From an uncultured Clostridia bacterium (GTDB lineage: Bacteria > Bacillota > Clostridia > Lachnospirales > Anaerotignaceae): a stretch of DNA of 64,000 bases. Numbering within the stretch: the first letter of the stretch is position 1; the number at the start of each line of letters is the position of its first letter. Shown here piece by piece: positions 17,137 to 25,351 of this stretch. The notes under the pieces were generated by a model. That model saw only the letters and a list, made by a program, of their open reading frames with translations, searched no databases and was not told the origin of the DNA. A program made the translations under genes and the position numbers. The stretch covers positions 62,001-126,000 of the forward strand of contig CALWGC010000020.1 in the NCBI GenBank assembly GCA_944378105.1, in the 5' to 3' direction.

Positions 17137-17186
17137 ACCAATACACACAAAAAACCAATACACAAATCGATCTACCAATACACAAA
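17137..17186. repeat. Three direct repeats ACCAATACACA
   Basis: Copies begin at 17137, 17154 and 17174, so they are spaced 17 and 20 bases apart, close to two helical turns. They lie just after the stop of the GlcG/HbpS-like gene. Binding sites for an activator or repressor are the simplest reading. Confidence 0.6.
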
Positions 17187-17203
17187 AACCTTTTTCTTGT
17201 TTT

Positions 17204-17620
17204 TTATTTTGCTTCTTTTAAGTAAGCCACTGCCTCATCGGCCAACATCTGGTCTTCTTCCATGGCCCATCCACTGATGCCAATGGCGCCAATCAAATCG
17301 CCATCGTCGGTGAAAATAGGCGTGCCCCCTGGCAGATAGGTCATCTGCATATCGCCCATGGCATGGCTATCAAGACCCAGTTTTTTCATCTGATCCCACC
17401 AATCGGCCGTTCTTTTGCCCATCAAAGCTGCCGTATAGGCTTTTCTTGCCACAATGTTGGCGCTTCTGGCTGCCATGCCGTCCATCATGGTCAAAGAAAT
17501 CACCGTCCGGGATTCATCCACAAAAGCCACCGTCAATGGTCTGCCGGCTTCTGTGGCCCGTTTGATTAAATAGTCTGTCATTTTCTGCCGTTTTGCAAAA
17601 TCCAAATACTCCCGTTTCAT
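17204..17620 (-). CDS. GlcG/HbpS-family protein (DUF336)
   Basis: A 138-residue single-domain protein. KREYLDFAKRQKMTDYLIKRA, then PLTVAFVDESRTVISLTMMDG, GKRTADWW and GGTPIF-DDGDLIGAIGISG follow the family pattern. Members bind heme or are linked to glycolate or diol use, but many have no known role. It lies 15 bases after the iron-sulfur subunit gene and is the last gene of the upstream half of the cluster. It may be an accessory to the oxidase complex. Confidence 0.85.
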   Translation of the reverse strand: MKREYLDFAKRQKMTDYLIKRATEAGRPLTVAFVDESRTVISLTMMDGMAARSANIVARKAYTAALMGKRTADWWDQMKKLGLDSHAMGDMQMTYLPGGTPIFTDDGDLIGAIGISGWAMEEDQMLADEAVAYLKEAK

Positions 17621-17635
17621 CTGCCTGCTCCTTTC

Positions 17636-18442
17636 TCATTCCTTCTCGCAATTATCTGCAATGACGCCCATGGAGATGGGGCGGACTGGCGCCCGATAGG
17701 TGGCCGGCAAAAATTCTGCCAATGGCCGGCCCAGTTTTTCCGACAAGATTCTGGCCACCAATCTTTCACAGCTTTTGCCTTGACATAAGCCCATACCGGC
17801 CCGGGTGCGGCGTTTGATGCCGTCGATGGTGGTGGCCCCTTCGTCGATGGCTTTTTCAATGTCGCCTCTGGTCAGCTCTTCACAGCGGCATACCAGCTGG
17901 CTGGCCCGTTCCTTTTGTTCGGCCAATTCCATCGGTGTCTGTTTGATGACCCGTTTCATGCTGCGCACGTCGTCTTTGAAGGCATTGGGGATGGAAATGG
18001 TCACCACACAAGTATTTTTATACGCCACCGGGTTTCTCACTTTGGTCACGCGGCCTTTGCAAACCACTTCTCCGGCACGGTTGACGGCGTCCACCTCGTC
18101 GCCCACCTGGGGCAGAGGCCAATATTCAAAGGGGAAGGTGACTTCTGCCTCTTGCTCTGATAAATCGTTGACCAGGAAGATGGCTTGTCCTGGGCACATG
18201 GCCACGCAAGTGCCACAACCGGTGCAAAGCGTTTCGTTTAAATGAGGCAAATTGGTGATGGGGTCGCCAATGGTGATGGCCCCAAAAGGACAGGTCCCTT
18301 CGCAAGGGTTGCAAGGGATTTCCTGCACACATTCAATGACGGCCACCGGGCCTTGTTTCATCCTTGCGGCCGAAGGAATCCCAAAACTGTTTTTCAATTC
18401 TTCCTCACTGGCAATCCCAGTGTAACGTACCCCTTCTTTCAT
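17636..18442 (-). CDS. Iron-sulfur subunit of a flavin oxidase complex (2x[4Fe-4S] plus BFD-type [2Fe-2S])
   Basis: A 268-residue protein. Residues 40-95 hold CNPCEGTCPFGAI and CTGCGTCVAMCPGQAI, a two-cluster ferredoxin domain. A middle beta domain follows. The C-terminal part (about 180-230) has VCRCEELTRGDI and MGLCQGKSC, a BFD-like [2Fe-2S] domain found in opine, proline and sarcosine oxidase-type complexes. Its start overlaps the stop of the flavoprotein gene by four bases (ATGA). It would pass electrons within the membrane-free complex formed with the next three gene products. Confidence 0.87.
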   Translation of the reverse strand: MKEGVRYTGIASEEELKNSFGIPSAARMKQGPVAVIECVQEIPCNPCEGTCPFGAITIGDPITNLPHLNETLCTGCGTCVAMCPGQAIFLVNDLSEQEAEVTFPFEYWPLPQVGDEVDAVNRAGEVVCKGRVTKVRNPVAYKNTCVVTISIPNAFKDDVRSMKRVIKQTPMELAEQKERASQLVCRCEELTRGDIEKAIDEGATTIDGIKRRTRAGMGLCQGKSCERLVARILSEKLGRPLAEFLPATYRAPVRPISMGVIADNCEKE

Positions 18443-19563
18443 GGACGACGCCCTCCTTTCTCCTGTAAAAATGCTGCCATACGGGCCATTTGTTCTGTTT
18501 TGGCCGTTTGCCGTTTTTCGCCAAAGGCGCCGGTGCGTAAAGCCGAAAGCCGCACTTGCACTTCGTCTTTGAGCTCTTTTGCCTTTTCTTGATCCAAATA
18601 TCCAAGGGAAGCCGCAGCCGCAATCCCGGCCAGTTTTCCTTCTTCCATGGCCGACGACGCTTCTTCCACGCCGGTGATGTCCCCGGCCACATAAATGCCA
18701 GGCACCGTCGTTTCCATATTGTCGTCATGGAGCGGTACATGGCCGCCCAAAGCCGGAAGGAAAGTAAAGCCGCATCCTGCCATATGGGCCAATTCTGTCA
18801 TGGGGTTTAACCCTACGGCCAAGCAAACGGTATCGGCGGCGATGGCCCGTTCTGTGCCTTCTATCACCCGGAATTTTTCATCCACTTCGGCAATGATGAC
18901 GCCTTCCACTTTGCCGTCACCATAGACTTCCTTGATGGTGTGGGAGGTGAGGATCGGTACCCCGGCCCGGCGGATTTTTCCGGCATGAACGCCGTAACCG
19001 CCAATGGCTGGCGCCGCTTCCACCAGCGCTTCCACGCAGGCCCCGGCCTGCATCAACTGATAAGAAACGATCAGCCCCACATTACCGCTGCCCAGCATCA
19101 CCACATGGCGCCCAGGCAATACCCGGTTGACGTTAATCATGGTCTGGGCAGCCCCAGCACCCATAACACCCGGCAAGGTGCTGCCAGGAAAGTCCATATA
19201 GTTTTCCTTGCCACCGGCGGCCAGTATGATTTTTTTGGCCTGGATGGCATAATGATTGGTCTTTTGCACCACACCGATGGTCATATCACGAAACAGACCG
19301 TAAGCCGTACCGCTTAACATCACTTCTGCATCGCTTTTTTCCAATTCTTCCAATAACCGCGTGCCAATTTCGTATCCCCGCACACCGGCCAAATGTTCCT
19401 TGGAACCGAAAAATTTATGAATTTGTTTGAATAACTGGCCGCCGGGCAAAGCGTTTTCGTCAATCAGCGTCACCTTTGCCCCCAGCTTGCTGGCTTCAAT
19501 GGCGGCACACAATCCGGCTGGGCCGGCGCCAATGATGGCAATTTCCGTAGAAAGTCGTTTCAT
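18439..19563 (-). CDS. FAD/NAD(P)-binding oxidoreductase subunit of the complex
   Basis: A 374-residue flavoprotein. The FAD-binding Rossmann motif is IAIIGAGPAGLCAAIEAS (about 8-25), a second nucleotide motif is VVMLGSGNVGLI (about 155), and TVPGIYVAGDITGVEEAS near 290 is the usual closing FAD motif. This is the alpha-type subunit seen in opine oxidase and proline dehydrogenase complexes. Four-base overlaps with both neighbours show tight translational coupling of the complex. Confidence 0.9.
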   Translation of the reverse strand: MKRLSTEIAIIGAGPAGLCAAIEASKLGAKVTLIDENALPGGQLFKQIHKFFGSKEHLAGVRGYEIGTRLLEELEKSDAEVMLSGTAYGLFRDMTIGVVQKTNHYAIQAKKIILAAGGKENYMDFPGSTLPGVMGAGAAQTMINVNRVLPGRHVVMLGSGNVGLIVSYQLMQAGACVEALVEAAPAIGGYGVHAGKIRRAGVPILTSHTIKEVYGDGKVEGVIIAEVDEKFRVIEGTERAIAADTVCLAVGLNPMTELAHMAGCGFTFLPALGGHVPLHDDNMETTVPGIYVAGDITGVEEASSAMEEGKLAGIAAAASLGYLDQEKAKELKDEVQVRLSALRTGAFGEKRQTAKTEQMARMAAFLQEKGGRRP

Positions 19564-19907
19564 TTGGCGTCACCTCCGTCCACTTTTCTTCTGCCGTATC
19601 CATCCTGTGGTTCCAGCTGCATCCCGTCTTCCACAAACGTCACACAGGTGCGCACGTTTGGTTTGCCGTTAACAATCATCATACAGTCGGTGCAGCGGCC
19701 AATGGCACAAAAGACGCCCCTTGGTTCATGACGGTGCACCGTTTTGCGAAAGGCTTTGATCCCTGCCGCCAACAAAGCCGCGGCAATGGGCTCTCCTTCC
19801 CGGGCCAAAATGGGCTGGCCCTGGTAATAGATGGTCACCATTTTCTTTTCTGGCAAATCCCCTAAAATCGGGTGGTTCATCACCCGCAGATCATCTTCCA
19901 TGTTCAC
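19560..19907 (-). CDS. [2Fe-2S] ferredoxin-like subunit of the complex
   Basis: A 115-residue protein. The beta-grasp region carries GVFCAIGRCTDCMMIVNG and a final RTCVT, giving the Cys-x4-Cys-x2-Cys...Cys ligands of a plant-type [2Fe-2S] cluster. Segment VTIYYQGQPILAREGEPIAAAL is typical of small subunits in hydrogen-cyanide synthase, opine oxidase and sarcosine oxidase-type enzymes. It overlaps both neighbouring genes by four bases. Confidence 0.88.
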   Translation of the reverse strand: MNMEDDLRVMNHPILGDLPEKKMVTIYYQGQPILAREGEPIAAALLAAGIKAFRKTVHRHEPRGVFCAIGRCTDCMMIVNGKPNVRTCVTFVEDGMQLEPQDGYGRRKVDGGDAK

Positions 19908-21151
19908 ACGCCCCTTTCTGCTTCCATATCTTTGGGTAGGTTTTGTGCGATTTCTTCTGCCGTTGCCTTGCCATACGGTTTTACCAGGCGGTCTGGCTGC
20001 AAAGGTTCGTTGGTCACAGAAAGTGGCTCGCCACAGATCAATTCGCTGACCATTTTGCCGATGATAGGATTTAAGGAAAGGCCGCCGCCTTCAAACCCGG
20101 TGGCAAAGACATAGTTTTTCAAATATTTTGTCGTGCCAACGATGGGCAGATGGTCCGGCGTAAAGGGCCGTAACCCGGCAAAGCTGCGGATAAAATGGCC
20201 ATCCCGGAGGGCCGGCATTTCTCGACAGGCTTCTGCAATGAGCCATTCAATGGCTTCGATGGTGTTGCTTTTATCAAAGTCGTCCCATTCGTTGGTGGCC
20301 CCAATCAAAATGGTCCCGGCTTCCGTTTGTTCCAATGCGGCCCCGTGGCCCAGTTTCTTTGTCGTTTCGCTAAAGAGGCTCATCAGTTCCGGCTGTAATT
20401 TGGCGCAGAAGTTGGAAGCGGTCGTGACAGGCCCCTTGATCATCGGTGCACAACCTTCTGTCACCACAATCTGTCCTTTTCTTGGCCGCACCGGCACATA
20501 AAGTCCGGCGGTTTTACCCAAGTAAGCGCTCCAAGAACCGGCGGCATCGATAATCACATCGCCATAAAACGCGCCTTTTGGTGTCTTAACGCCAACGGCG
20601 GTGCCGTTTTCGATGAGCACTTCTTCTGCCCCGGCGTTACAGAGGATGGTTGCGCCCCGCTCCTGTGCCTTTCTGGCATAGGCAAACACCAATTCAAAGG
20701 GGTCAATTTTCCCGCCCGGCGGTGCAAAGCTTGCGGCATAGATCTCTTTGGAAAGATAAGGTTCCCGCTCTCTTAATGCTTCCCCGGTGAGCATATAGAT
20801 GTCGGCGCCGCTTTCTTGCATTTTTTTGGTGGCCGCCGCCACAATTTCATATTCCTTTTCGTTGTCACACAACAAATAGGAGCCACTGCCTTCCGTATAC
20901 CCGCAGTTTTCGCCCAAGTCCTTCAAAATTTCCGGATACATGACCCCGCCGGTAAAACCAAGATTGGTGTGATAGCCCGGCATTTTTGTATTGTGATAAA
21001 TATGTCCGTCTCCGGCGCCACTGCTGCCAGCGGCCAACGTTGCCGTTTTTTCCAGCACCAGCACGCTTTTTTGTTTCTTCGTCAGCCAGTATGCAATGGA
21101 AAGCCCAATCATACCACCGCCAACGATGATGACATCTGCATCCTTTTTCAT
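19904..21151 (-). CDS. D-amino-acid-oxidase-type flavoprotein, catalytic subunit
   Basis: A 415-residue DAO-family protein. It opens with VIIVGGGMIGLSIAYWLTK (FAD fold), has the GRVVIDAAG-like DVIIDAAGSWS region at about 205, and ends with RPFTPDHLPIVG and FATGFEGGGLSLNPIIGKM. Relatives oxidise secondary or primary amines of amino acids (sarcosine, proline, opines). With the three preceding subunits it probably forms a soluble amine dehydrogenase. The natural substrate is unknown. Confidence 0.88.
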   Translation of the reverse strand: MKKDADVIIVGGGMIGLSIAYWLTKKQKSVLVLEKTATLAAGSSGAGDGHIYHNTKMPGYHTNLGFTGGVMYPEILKDLGENCGYTEGSGSYLLCDNEKEYEIVAAATKKMQESGADIYMLTGEALREREPYLSKEIYAASFAPPGGKIDPFELVFAYARKAQERGATILCNAGAEEVLIENGTAVGVKTPKGAFYGDVIIDAAGSWSAYLGKTAGLYVPVRPRKGQIVVTEGCAPMIKGPVTTASNFCAKLQPELMSLFSETTKKLGHGAALEQTEAGTILIGATNEWDDFDKSNTIEAIEWLIAEACREMPALRDGHFIRSFAGLRPFTPDHLPIVGTTKYLKNYVFATGFEGGGLSLNPIIGKMVSELICGEPLSVTNEPLQPDRLVKPYGKATAEEIAQNLPKDMEAERGV

Positions 21152-21207
21152 AGCCTACTCCTTTCTCTCTTTTTGGAACATGTTCTCCAACAAACGGTCA
21201 ATCGCAG

Positions 21208-22200
21208 TTACTGGCGTACGCCGTTGACGATGCGATTGACTTTTTCATATTCGCCTTTGAGATAGTAAATGATGTTTTCCACAGAAATCTTTTGGCACAG
21301 CGCCACCGACTCTGCCGAATAAAACGCTGCATGGGGTGTAATGATCACATTGTCCCTGCCCACGAAGGGGTTTTGGGTCAAATCTGGGTTTTCGTCTTGA
21401 AAGACATCCAGCCCGGCGGCACTGATTTTTCCTGTATCCAAAGCCCAAAGCAGGGCGTCTTCATCCACACTGGCCCCGCGTCCTACGTTTAAGAACATGG
21501 GCGCTTTTTTCAATGCCCCAAAAAAGTCTCGATCAAAGAAGTTTTCCACTTCTGCCGTTTGGATCATGTGGTTTGAGATGATGTCGCACTGTTCCATGAT
21601 GTATTCCGGATCTACCAGTGTCACACCCACATCATCTGCCATTTGTTTTGGTAAATAAGGGTCATAAGCCACCACTTCGATGCCAAAGGCCTGGGCCCGC
21701 AACGCCACAGCCCGGCCAATTTTCCCCAGACCAAAAATACCCAATTTTTGACCCTTTAACACATGAATGGTACCGGCCTTTTTATAAACCCAAGCTTTCT
21801 GCTGATCCACGATATCCACATACTGTTTCAGCTTCCGGTTTAGTGCCAAAAGCAACGCCATGGCGTGGTCTGCCACTTCGTTGGTGCAATATTCTCCCAC
21901 GGCAATGACCGCAATGTTCTTTTTCGTGGCCTCTTTTACATCCACAAAGTTATATCCCGTCGATGTCAGAGAAATCAGTTTCAGCTTCTTTGCATGGTCC
22001 AGCATCTCTTTGTCCAATACAATCAATGCCGTCAGCAGCGCGTCGGCCTCCTCCAACAAAGCCCAAAACTCTTCTTTCTTTGCCGCATCGTAGTTATAAA
22101 CCACCGGTTCCACATCAGCAAAGGCATCCTTTAACAGATTGATTTCATAATCAATATCTCTGTTTTGCGCCTTTGGCAAATCCGCAATCAAAACTTTCAC
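21208..22200 (-). CDS. NAD-dependent D-2-hydroxyacid dehydrogenase
   Basis: A 330-residue enzyme of normal family length. The NAD motif GLGKIGR sits at about 153, the catalytic arginine in NVGRGASVDEDAL (about 235), the acid in DVFQDENP (about 262) and the histidine in ITPHAAFYS (about 290). It would reduce a 2-keto acid to a D-hydroxy acid or the reverse. It is the first gene after the divergent LysR gene and lies 56 bases upstream of the oxidase genes, so it can turn over the keto acid the complex would produce. Confidence 0.92.
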   Translation of the reverse strand: MKVLIADLPKAQNRDIDYEINLLKDAFADVEPVVYNYDAAKKEEFWALLEEADALLTALIVLDKEMLDHAKKLKLISLTSTGYNFVDVKEATKKNIAVIAVGEYCTNEVADHAMALLLALNRKLKQYVDIVDQQKAWVYKKAGTIHVLKGQKLGIFGLGKIGRAVALRAQAFGIEVVAYDPYLPKQMADDVGVTLVDPEYIMEQCDIISNHMIQTAEVENFFDRDFFGALKKAPMFLNVGRGASVDEDALLWALDTGKISAAGLDVFQDENPDLTQNPFVGRDNVIITPHAAFYSAESVALCQKISVENIIYYLKGEYEKVNRIVNGVRQ

Positions 22201-22239
22201 ACACTTTCCTCCCCTCTGATTTCACATTTTTACAGATAA

Positions 22240-22245
22240 AGTATA
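22240..22245 (-). promoter_or_regulatory. -10 box candidate of the catabolic operon
   Basis: Minus strand TATACT about 40 bases upstream of the dehydrogenase start. No good -35 is visible at 17 bp, as expected for a promoter that needs a LysR activator. The 22201-22599 gap is otherwise AT-rich. Confidence 0.35.
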
Positions 22246-22429
22246 ATTTCATATATTTTTCATTGATTTCAGTTAAATTATATCGATTTTTTCAGGTTTC
22301 CACTATTACGAAATAAAAATCTTCATTCATAGGAAATAATTATGGATGAAATCCCCAATCTTTTCTGTCCAATTTATACAATAAAAAGCAGATTCTCTCC
22401 TTGCTTTTTCCAAATAAAGGAAATAAAAA

Positions 22430-22446
22430 AAGAGCCTTTGGCTCTT
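22430..22446 (-). terminator. Short terminator hairpin in the divergent control region
   Basis: Minus strand AAGAGCC/GGCTCTT with a three-base loop, followed by TTTTTTT. It lies upstream of the dehydrogenase operon and would stop transcripts entering from the LysR side. Confidence 0.6.
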
Positions 22447-22492
22447 CCAAATTTTACAATCTCTTTTTTTGCCTTCCTTTTTCTGCCTGCCA

Positions 22493-22522
22493 TTGACAGC
22501 TGTTGAAAAACTATACTATAAT
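22493..22522 (+). promoter_or_regulatory. Promoter of the LysR gene at 22600
   Basis: TTGACA (22493-22498) and TATAAT (22517-22522) are 18 bp apart. Confidence 0.8.
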
Positions 22523-22543
22523 AGTGCTGATCTGATGAAATTT

Positions 22544-22559
22544 ATTAGAAACGTCTAAT
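22544..22559. promoter_or_regulatory. Palindrome ATTAGA-N4-TCTAAT upstream of the LysR gene
   Basis: A 16-base perfect inverted repeat about 22 bases downstream of the -10 box and 41 bases before the LysR start. Candidate autoregulatory site. Confidence 0.5.
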
Positions 22560-22599
22560 TTTTTAGAAGAAAAAGCCCTGAAAGGAGGCAGTTCTTACA

Positions 22600-23556
22600 A
22601 TGACATTACAACAAATTCGCTACATCTTAGAAATTGCTCGCTACGGCAGCATCAGTAAAGCCGCCCAGGAGCTTTATCTGACCCAGCCTTATTTGAGCAC
22701 GACACTGAAAGATTTGGAAAATGAACTGCATATTACCATTTTCGACCGTACCCGTAAAGGCGTTACTTTAACCGAAGAAGGACAGGACTTTTTACAAAAC
22801 GCCAAACCCCTGTTGGACCAGGAGCGGCGTCTATTGGAACTGTATAGCCAAAAACAGCGGGAGCTTCCATTTCATTTCCGCCTGTCCCTCCAACACTATC
22901 CCTTTGCTGTGGAGGCCTTTTACCATTTTTTTCAGCAATGTCATCCCGATGAATTTGAAGTCCACATCCGCGAATGCTGCATGGAGCAAGTGATCTGCGA
23001 CGTATTTGAACAGCAAAGCGAACTGGGGATTTTGTTTGTTTCCAACTCCACAGAGCCTTTCATTCGGAAATATTTAAATTCCAGAAATTTGCAATTTCAT
23101 CAACTGGCCACCCTTTTGCCCTATGCCTTTTTCCGCAAGGACCACCCCATGGCCTCCTACGAAAGCATTTCCTTGGAGGAGATGCAAAAATATCCCTTTG
23201 CCTCCTTCGAATCCCTTAGCAACGTATCCATCGACTTTTCCGAAGAAGCGCTTTTCCCCAACTTTACCGCCCTCAAACGCCGCTTCTATGTCACCGACCG
23301 GGCCACCATGATCAATACCCTCTCCCATACGGATGCCTTTTCCATTGGCAGCGGGATTTTGTCCTTTGGCTTTGCCGGCCCAGAATTGGTCAGTCGCCCC
23401 ATCTGCAACAACACCGAAACCATGCAAATCGGCTGGATTCAAGTGGAAAATACGCTGCTTTCCGACCACAGCGTAAGCTATCTGGAGCATCTGCGCACCG
23501 TCTTAAAAAATAATGCCCGCCCCACCTATGGCGTTCATCCGGTACAAACCTTTTAA
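22600..23556 (+). CDS. LysR-family regulator of the catabolic cluster
   Basis: A 318-residue LysR protein. The helix-turn-helix is residues 1-60 (RYGSISKAAQELYLTQPYLSTTL) and the effector domain starts near 90. The ATG follows GAAAGGAGGCAGTTCTTACA. It is divergent from the D-2-hydroxyacid dehydrogenase gene, which heads nine genes on the minus strand, so it is the most likely pathway regulator. Its effector domain begins atypically (FHFRLSLQHYPFAV), and the ligand is unknown. Confidence 0.9.
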   Translation: MTLQQIRYILEIARYGSISKAAQELYLTQPYLSTTLKDLENELHITIFDRTRKGVTLTEEGQDFLQNAKPLLDQERRLLELYSQKQRELPFHFRLSLQHYPFAVEAFYHFFQQCHPDEFEVHIRECCMEQVICDVFEQQSELGILFVSNSTEPFIRKYLNSRNLQFHQLATLLPYAFFRKDHPMASYESISLEEMQKYPFASFESLSNVSIDFSEEALFPNFTALKRRFYVTDRATMINTLSHTDAFSIGSGILSFGFAGPELVSRPICNNTETMQIGWIQVENTLLSDHSVSYLEHLRTVLKNNARPTYGVHPVQTF

Positions 23557-23577
23557 AAAAAACTTTCGTAAAAATAA

Positions 23578-23616
23578 GATAGCTGAAATCCTTTGTAGAA
23601 AAGGGTTTCAGCTATC
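23578..23616. terminator. Bidirectional terminator between LysR and PPK2 genes
   Basis: GATAGCTGAAATCCTTT pairs with AAGGGTTTCAGCTATC; T-rich tracts follow on both strands (TTTGTTTTCTT and TTATTTTTA). It shares the AATCCTT core with other terminators here. Confidence 0.88.
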
Positions 23617-23662
23617 TTTGTTTTCTTAGGAAGTGGTAAGAAAAGACAGAATGCTTTTTCTT

Positions 23663-25147
23663 TTACAGCCGTTTTTTCAGTTCTTCCACCAAAATGGTCA
23701 TGGCTTGGATGCGTCCAAATTTTTTATCCTGGGATTGTATGATATGCCATGGGGCAAAATCGGTGGAGGTATTATGGAGCATTTCATCCACTGCCTGTTC
23801 GTAAAGCGGCCATTTGGCCCGGTTGCGCCAGTCCTCCTCTGTAATTTTCCATCGTTTTTCCGGCGTGTTTTGCCTCTCTTCAAATCGCGCCAGCTGCTCT
23901 TGTTGGTCAATTTGCAGCCAAAACTTGAGAATCACCGCTCCCCAGTCATACAAATCCTGCTCAAATTCATTGATTTCCCGATAGGCCCGCCGCCAGGCCG
24001 CCTCGCTGCAAAATCCTTCGATGCGTTCCACCATCACCCGGCCATACCAAGTCCGGTCAAAGATGGTGATATGCCCCGTCTTTGGCAGCCGTTTCCAAAA
24101 CCGCCAGAGGTATTGATGGGCCAACTCTTCTTTGGTGGGGGAAGCAATGGGCACCACTTCATAGCCCCTGGGGTCCAGGGCCGCCGTCACTCGTTTGATG
24201 TTGCCGCCTTTGCCGGCGGCGTCCCATCCTTCATAACAAATGATGACAGGCACTTTTTTGCGGTAAATTTTATTATGGAGTTCTTCCAGCTGTGCTTGTA
24301 AGTCTTTGAGCCGTTTTTTGTACGCCTCTGCCTCCATTTTTTGATCCAGCGCCACCTGCGCCAACTTTGGCATGGGGGTCAAATGGAAAATGGGCGGCAT
24401 CCAAATTTCCGTTGTCTGGGGTGGATGGGGCAATTCTTTTTTGGCCAAAGCCTTTTGGATTTCATTGCGCACCACACGCAGCATGGTCAGCCGGGCAGAA
24501 AATTTGTCCTGGCAAGGCAAAATATGCCAAGGCGCATTGGGCGTATCGGTGTAACTGATCATTTCGTCAAAGGCACGGAAATACGTTTCATAATTGCGGT
24601 TGCGCCTCCAATCCTGCTCTGTCACCCGCCACTGGGTATTCTTGTCCGCTTCCAAGGCTTCAAACCGTTCCTTTTGCTCCTTTTGACTGATGTGCAAAAA
24701 GAATTTCAGCACCAAATACCCATCGTCGGTCAGCTGTCGTTCCAACACTTTGATGCTGTGGATGCGGCACAATACTTCTTCTTGACTCAAGTCCTCTTCA
24801 ATGCGGCCCACCGAGACGTCTTGATACCAACTGCGGTCCATCACACAAATTTTTCCATATTCCGGTAACTCCTGCCAATACCGCCATAACCAGGGCCGCC
24901 GTTTTTCCTGGGGCTCGGCCGCCGCATTGGTATACACGCGAAACCCGCGGGGATCAAAATTTTCAATCAGCTTGGCAATCAAATCGCCTTTGCCGGCCGC
25001 CCCCCAACCGTCAAAGAGGATCAACACCGGAAGCTTTGCTTCTTTGATTTTTTGTTGCAAAAGAGAAAGCTCCTGTTGCAAGGGGTCCAGTTCTTTTTTA
25101 TATGCTTCTTTTTCCATTCGTTTTTCGAAACTGATTTTTTCCAGCAT
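23663..25147 (-). CDS. Two-domain PPK2-family kinase (polyphosphate:AMP phosphotransferase type)
   Basis: A 494-residue protein made of two PPK2 domains in tandem. Walker A motifs are LFDGWGAAGKGDLI (about 44-57) and CYEGWDAAGKGGNI (about 305-318); lid/Walker B parts are MDRSWYQDVSVGRIEE (about 103) and FDRTWYGRVMVERIEG (about 365). Fused double-domain PPK2 enzymes are the class that phosphorylates AMP with polyphosphate. The first domain differs more from the consensus (SWYQDVS), a sign that only the second may be catalytic. It is a single-gene unit on the minus strand. The ATG has a weak upstream context (GAAGCG). Confidence 0.9.
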   Translation of the reverse strand: MLEKISFEKRMEKEAYKKELDPLQQELSLLQQKIKEAKLPVLILFDGWGAAGKGDLIAKLIENFDPRGFRVYTNAAAEPQEKRRPWLWRYWQELPEYGKICVMDRSWYQDVSVGRIEEDLSQEEVLCRIHSIKVLERQLTDDGYLVLKFFLHISQKEQKERFEALEADKNTQWRVTEQDWRRNRNYETYFRAFDEMISYTDTPNAPWHILPCQDKFSARLTMLRVVRNEIQKALAKKELPHPPQTTEIWMPPIFHLTPMPKLAQVALDQKMEAEAYKKRLKDLQAQLEELHNKIYRKKVPVIICYEGWDAAGKGGNIKRVTAALDPRGYEVVPIASPTKEELAHQYLWRFWKRLPKTGHITIFDRTWYGRVMVERIEGFCSEAAWRRAYREINEFEQDLYDWGAVILKFWLQIDQQEQLARFEERQNTPEKRWKITEEDWRNRAKWPLYEQAVDEMLHNTSTDFAPWHIIQSQDKKFGRIQAMTILVEELKKRL

Positions 25148-25318
25148 CGCTTCACGCTCCCTTTCTCTTTTGTTTTACTTTTTTATCGTATCATATTCCT
25201 TTTTTAAATTCAAACCAAGAAAAACTTCTTTTACATCCAGCTATTGATATTTTACAAAATGACATTCTTTATGTAATCTGTCTTATACCAAAAACTACAT
25301 AAAAATATAAAACTTATA

Positions 25319-25346
25319 AAAGAGCATTCTATTATGAATGCTCTTT
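25319..25346 (-). terminator. Terminator of the HNH gene
   Basis: AAAGAGCATTC/GAATGCTCTTT with a six-base loop, six bases past the HNH stop; the minus-strand tract after it is TATAAGTTTTATATTTTT. Confidence 0.75.
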
Positions 25347-25351
25347 CTTTC

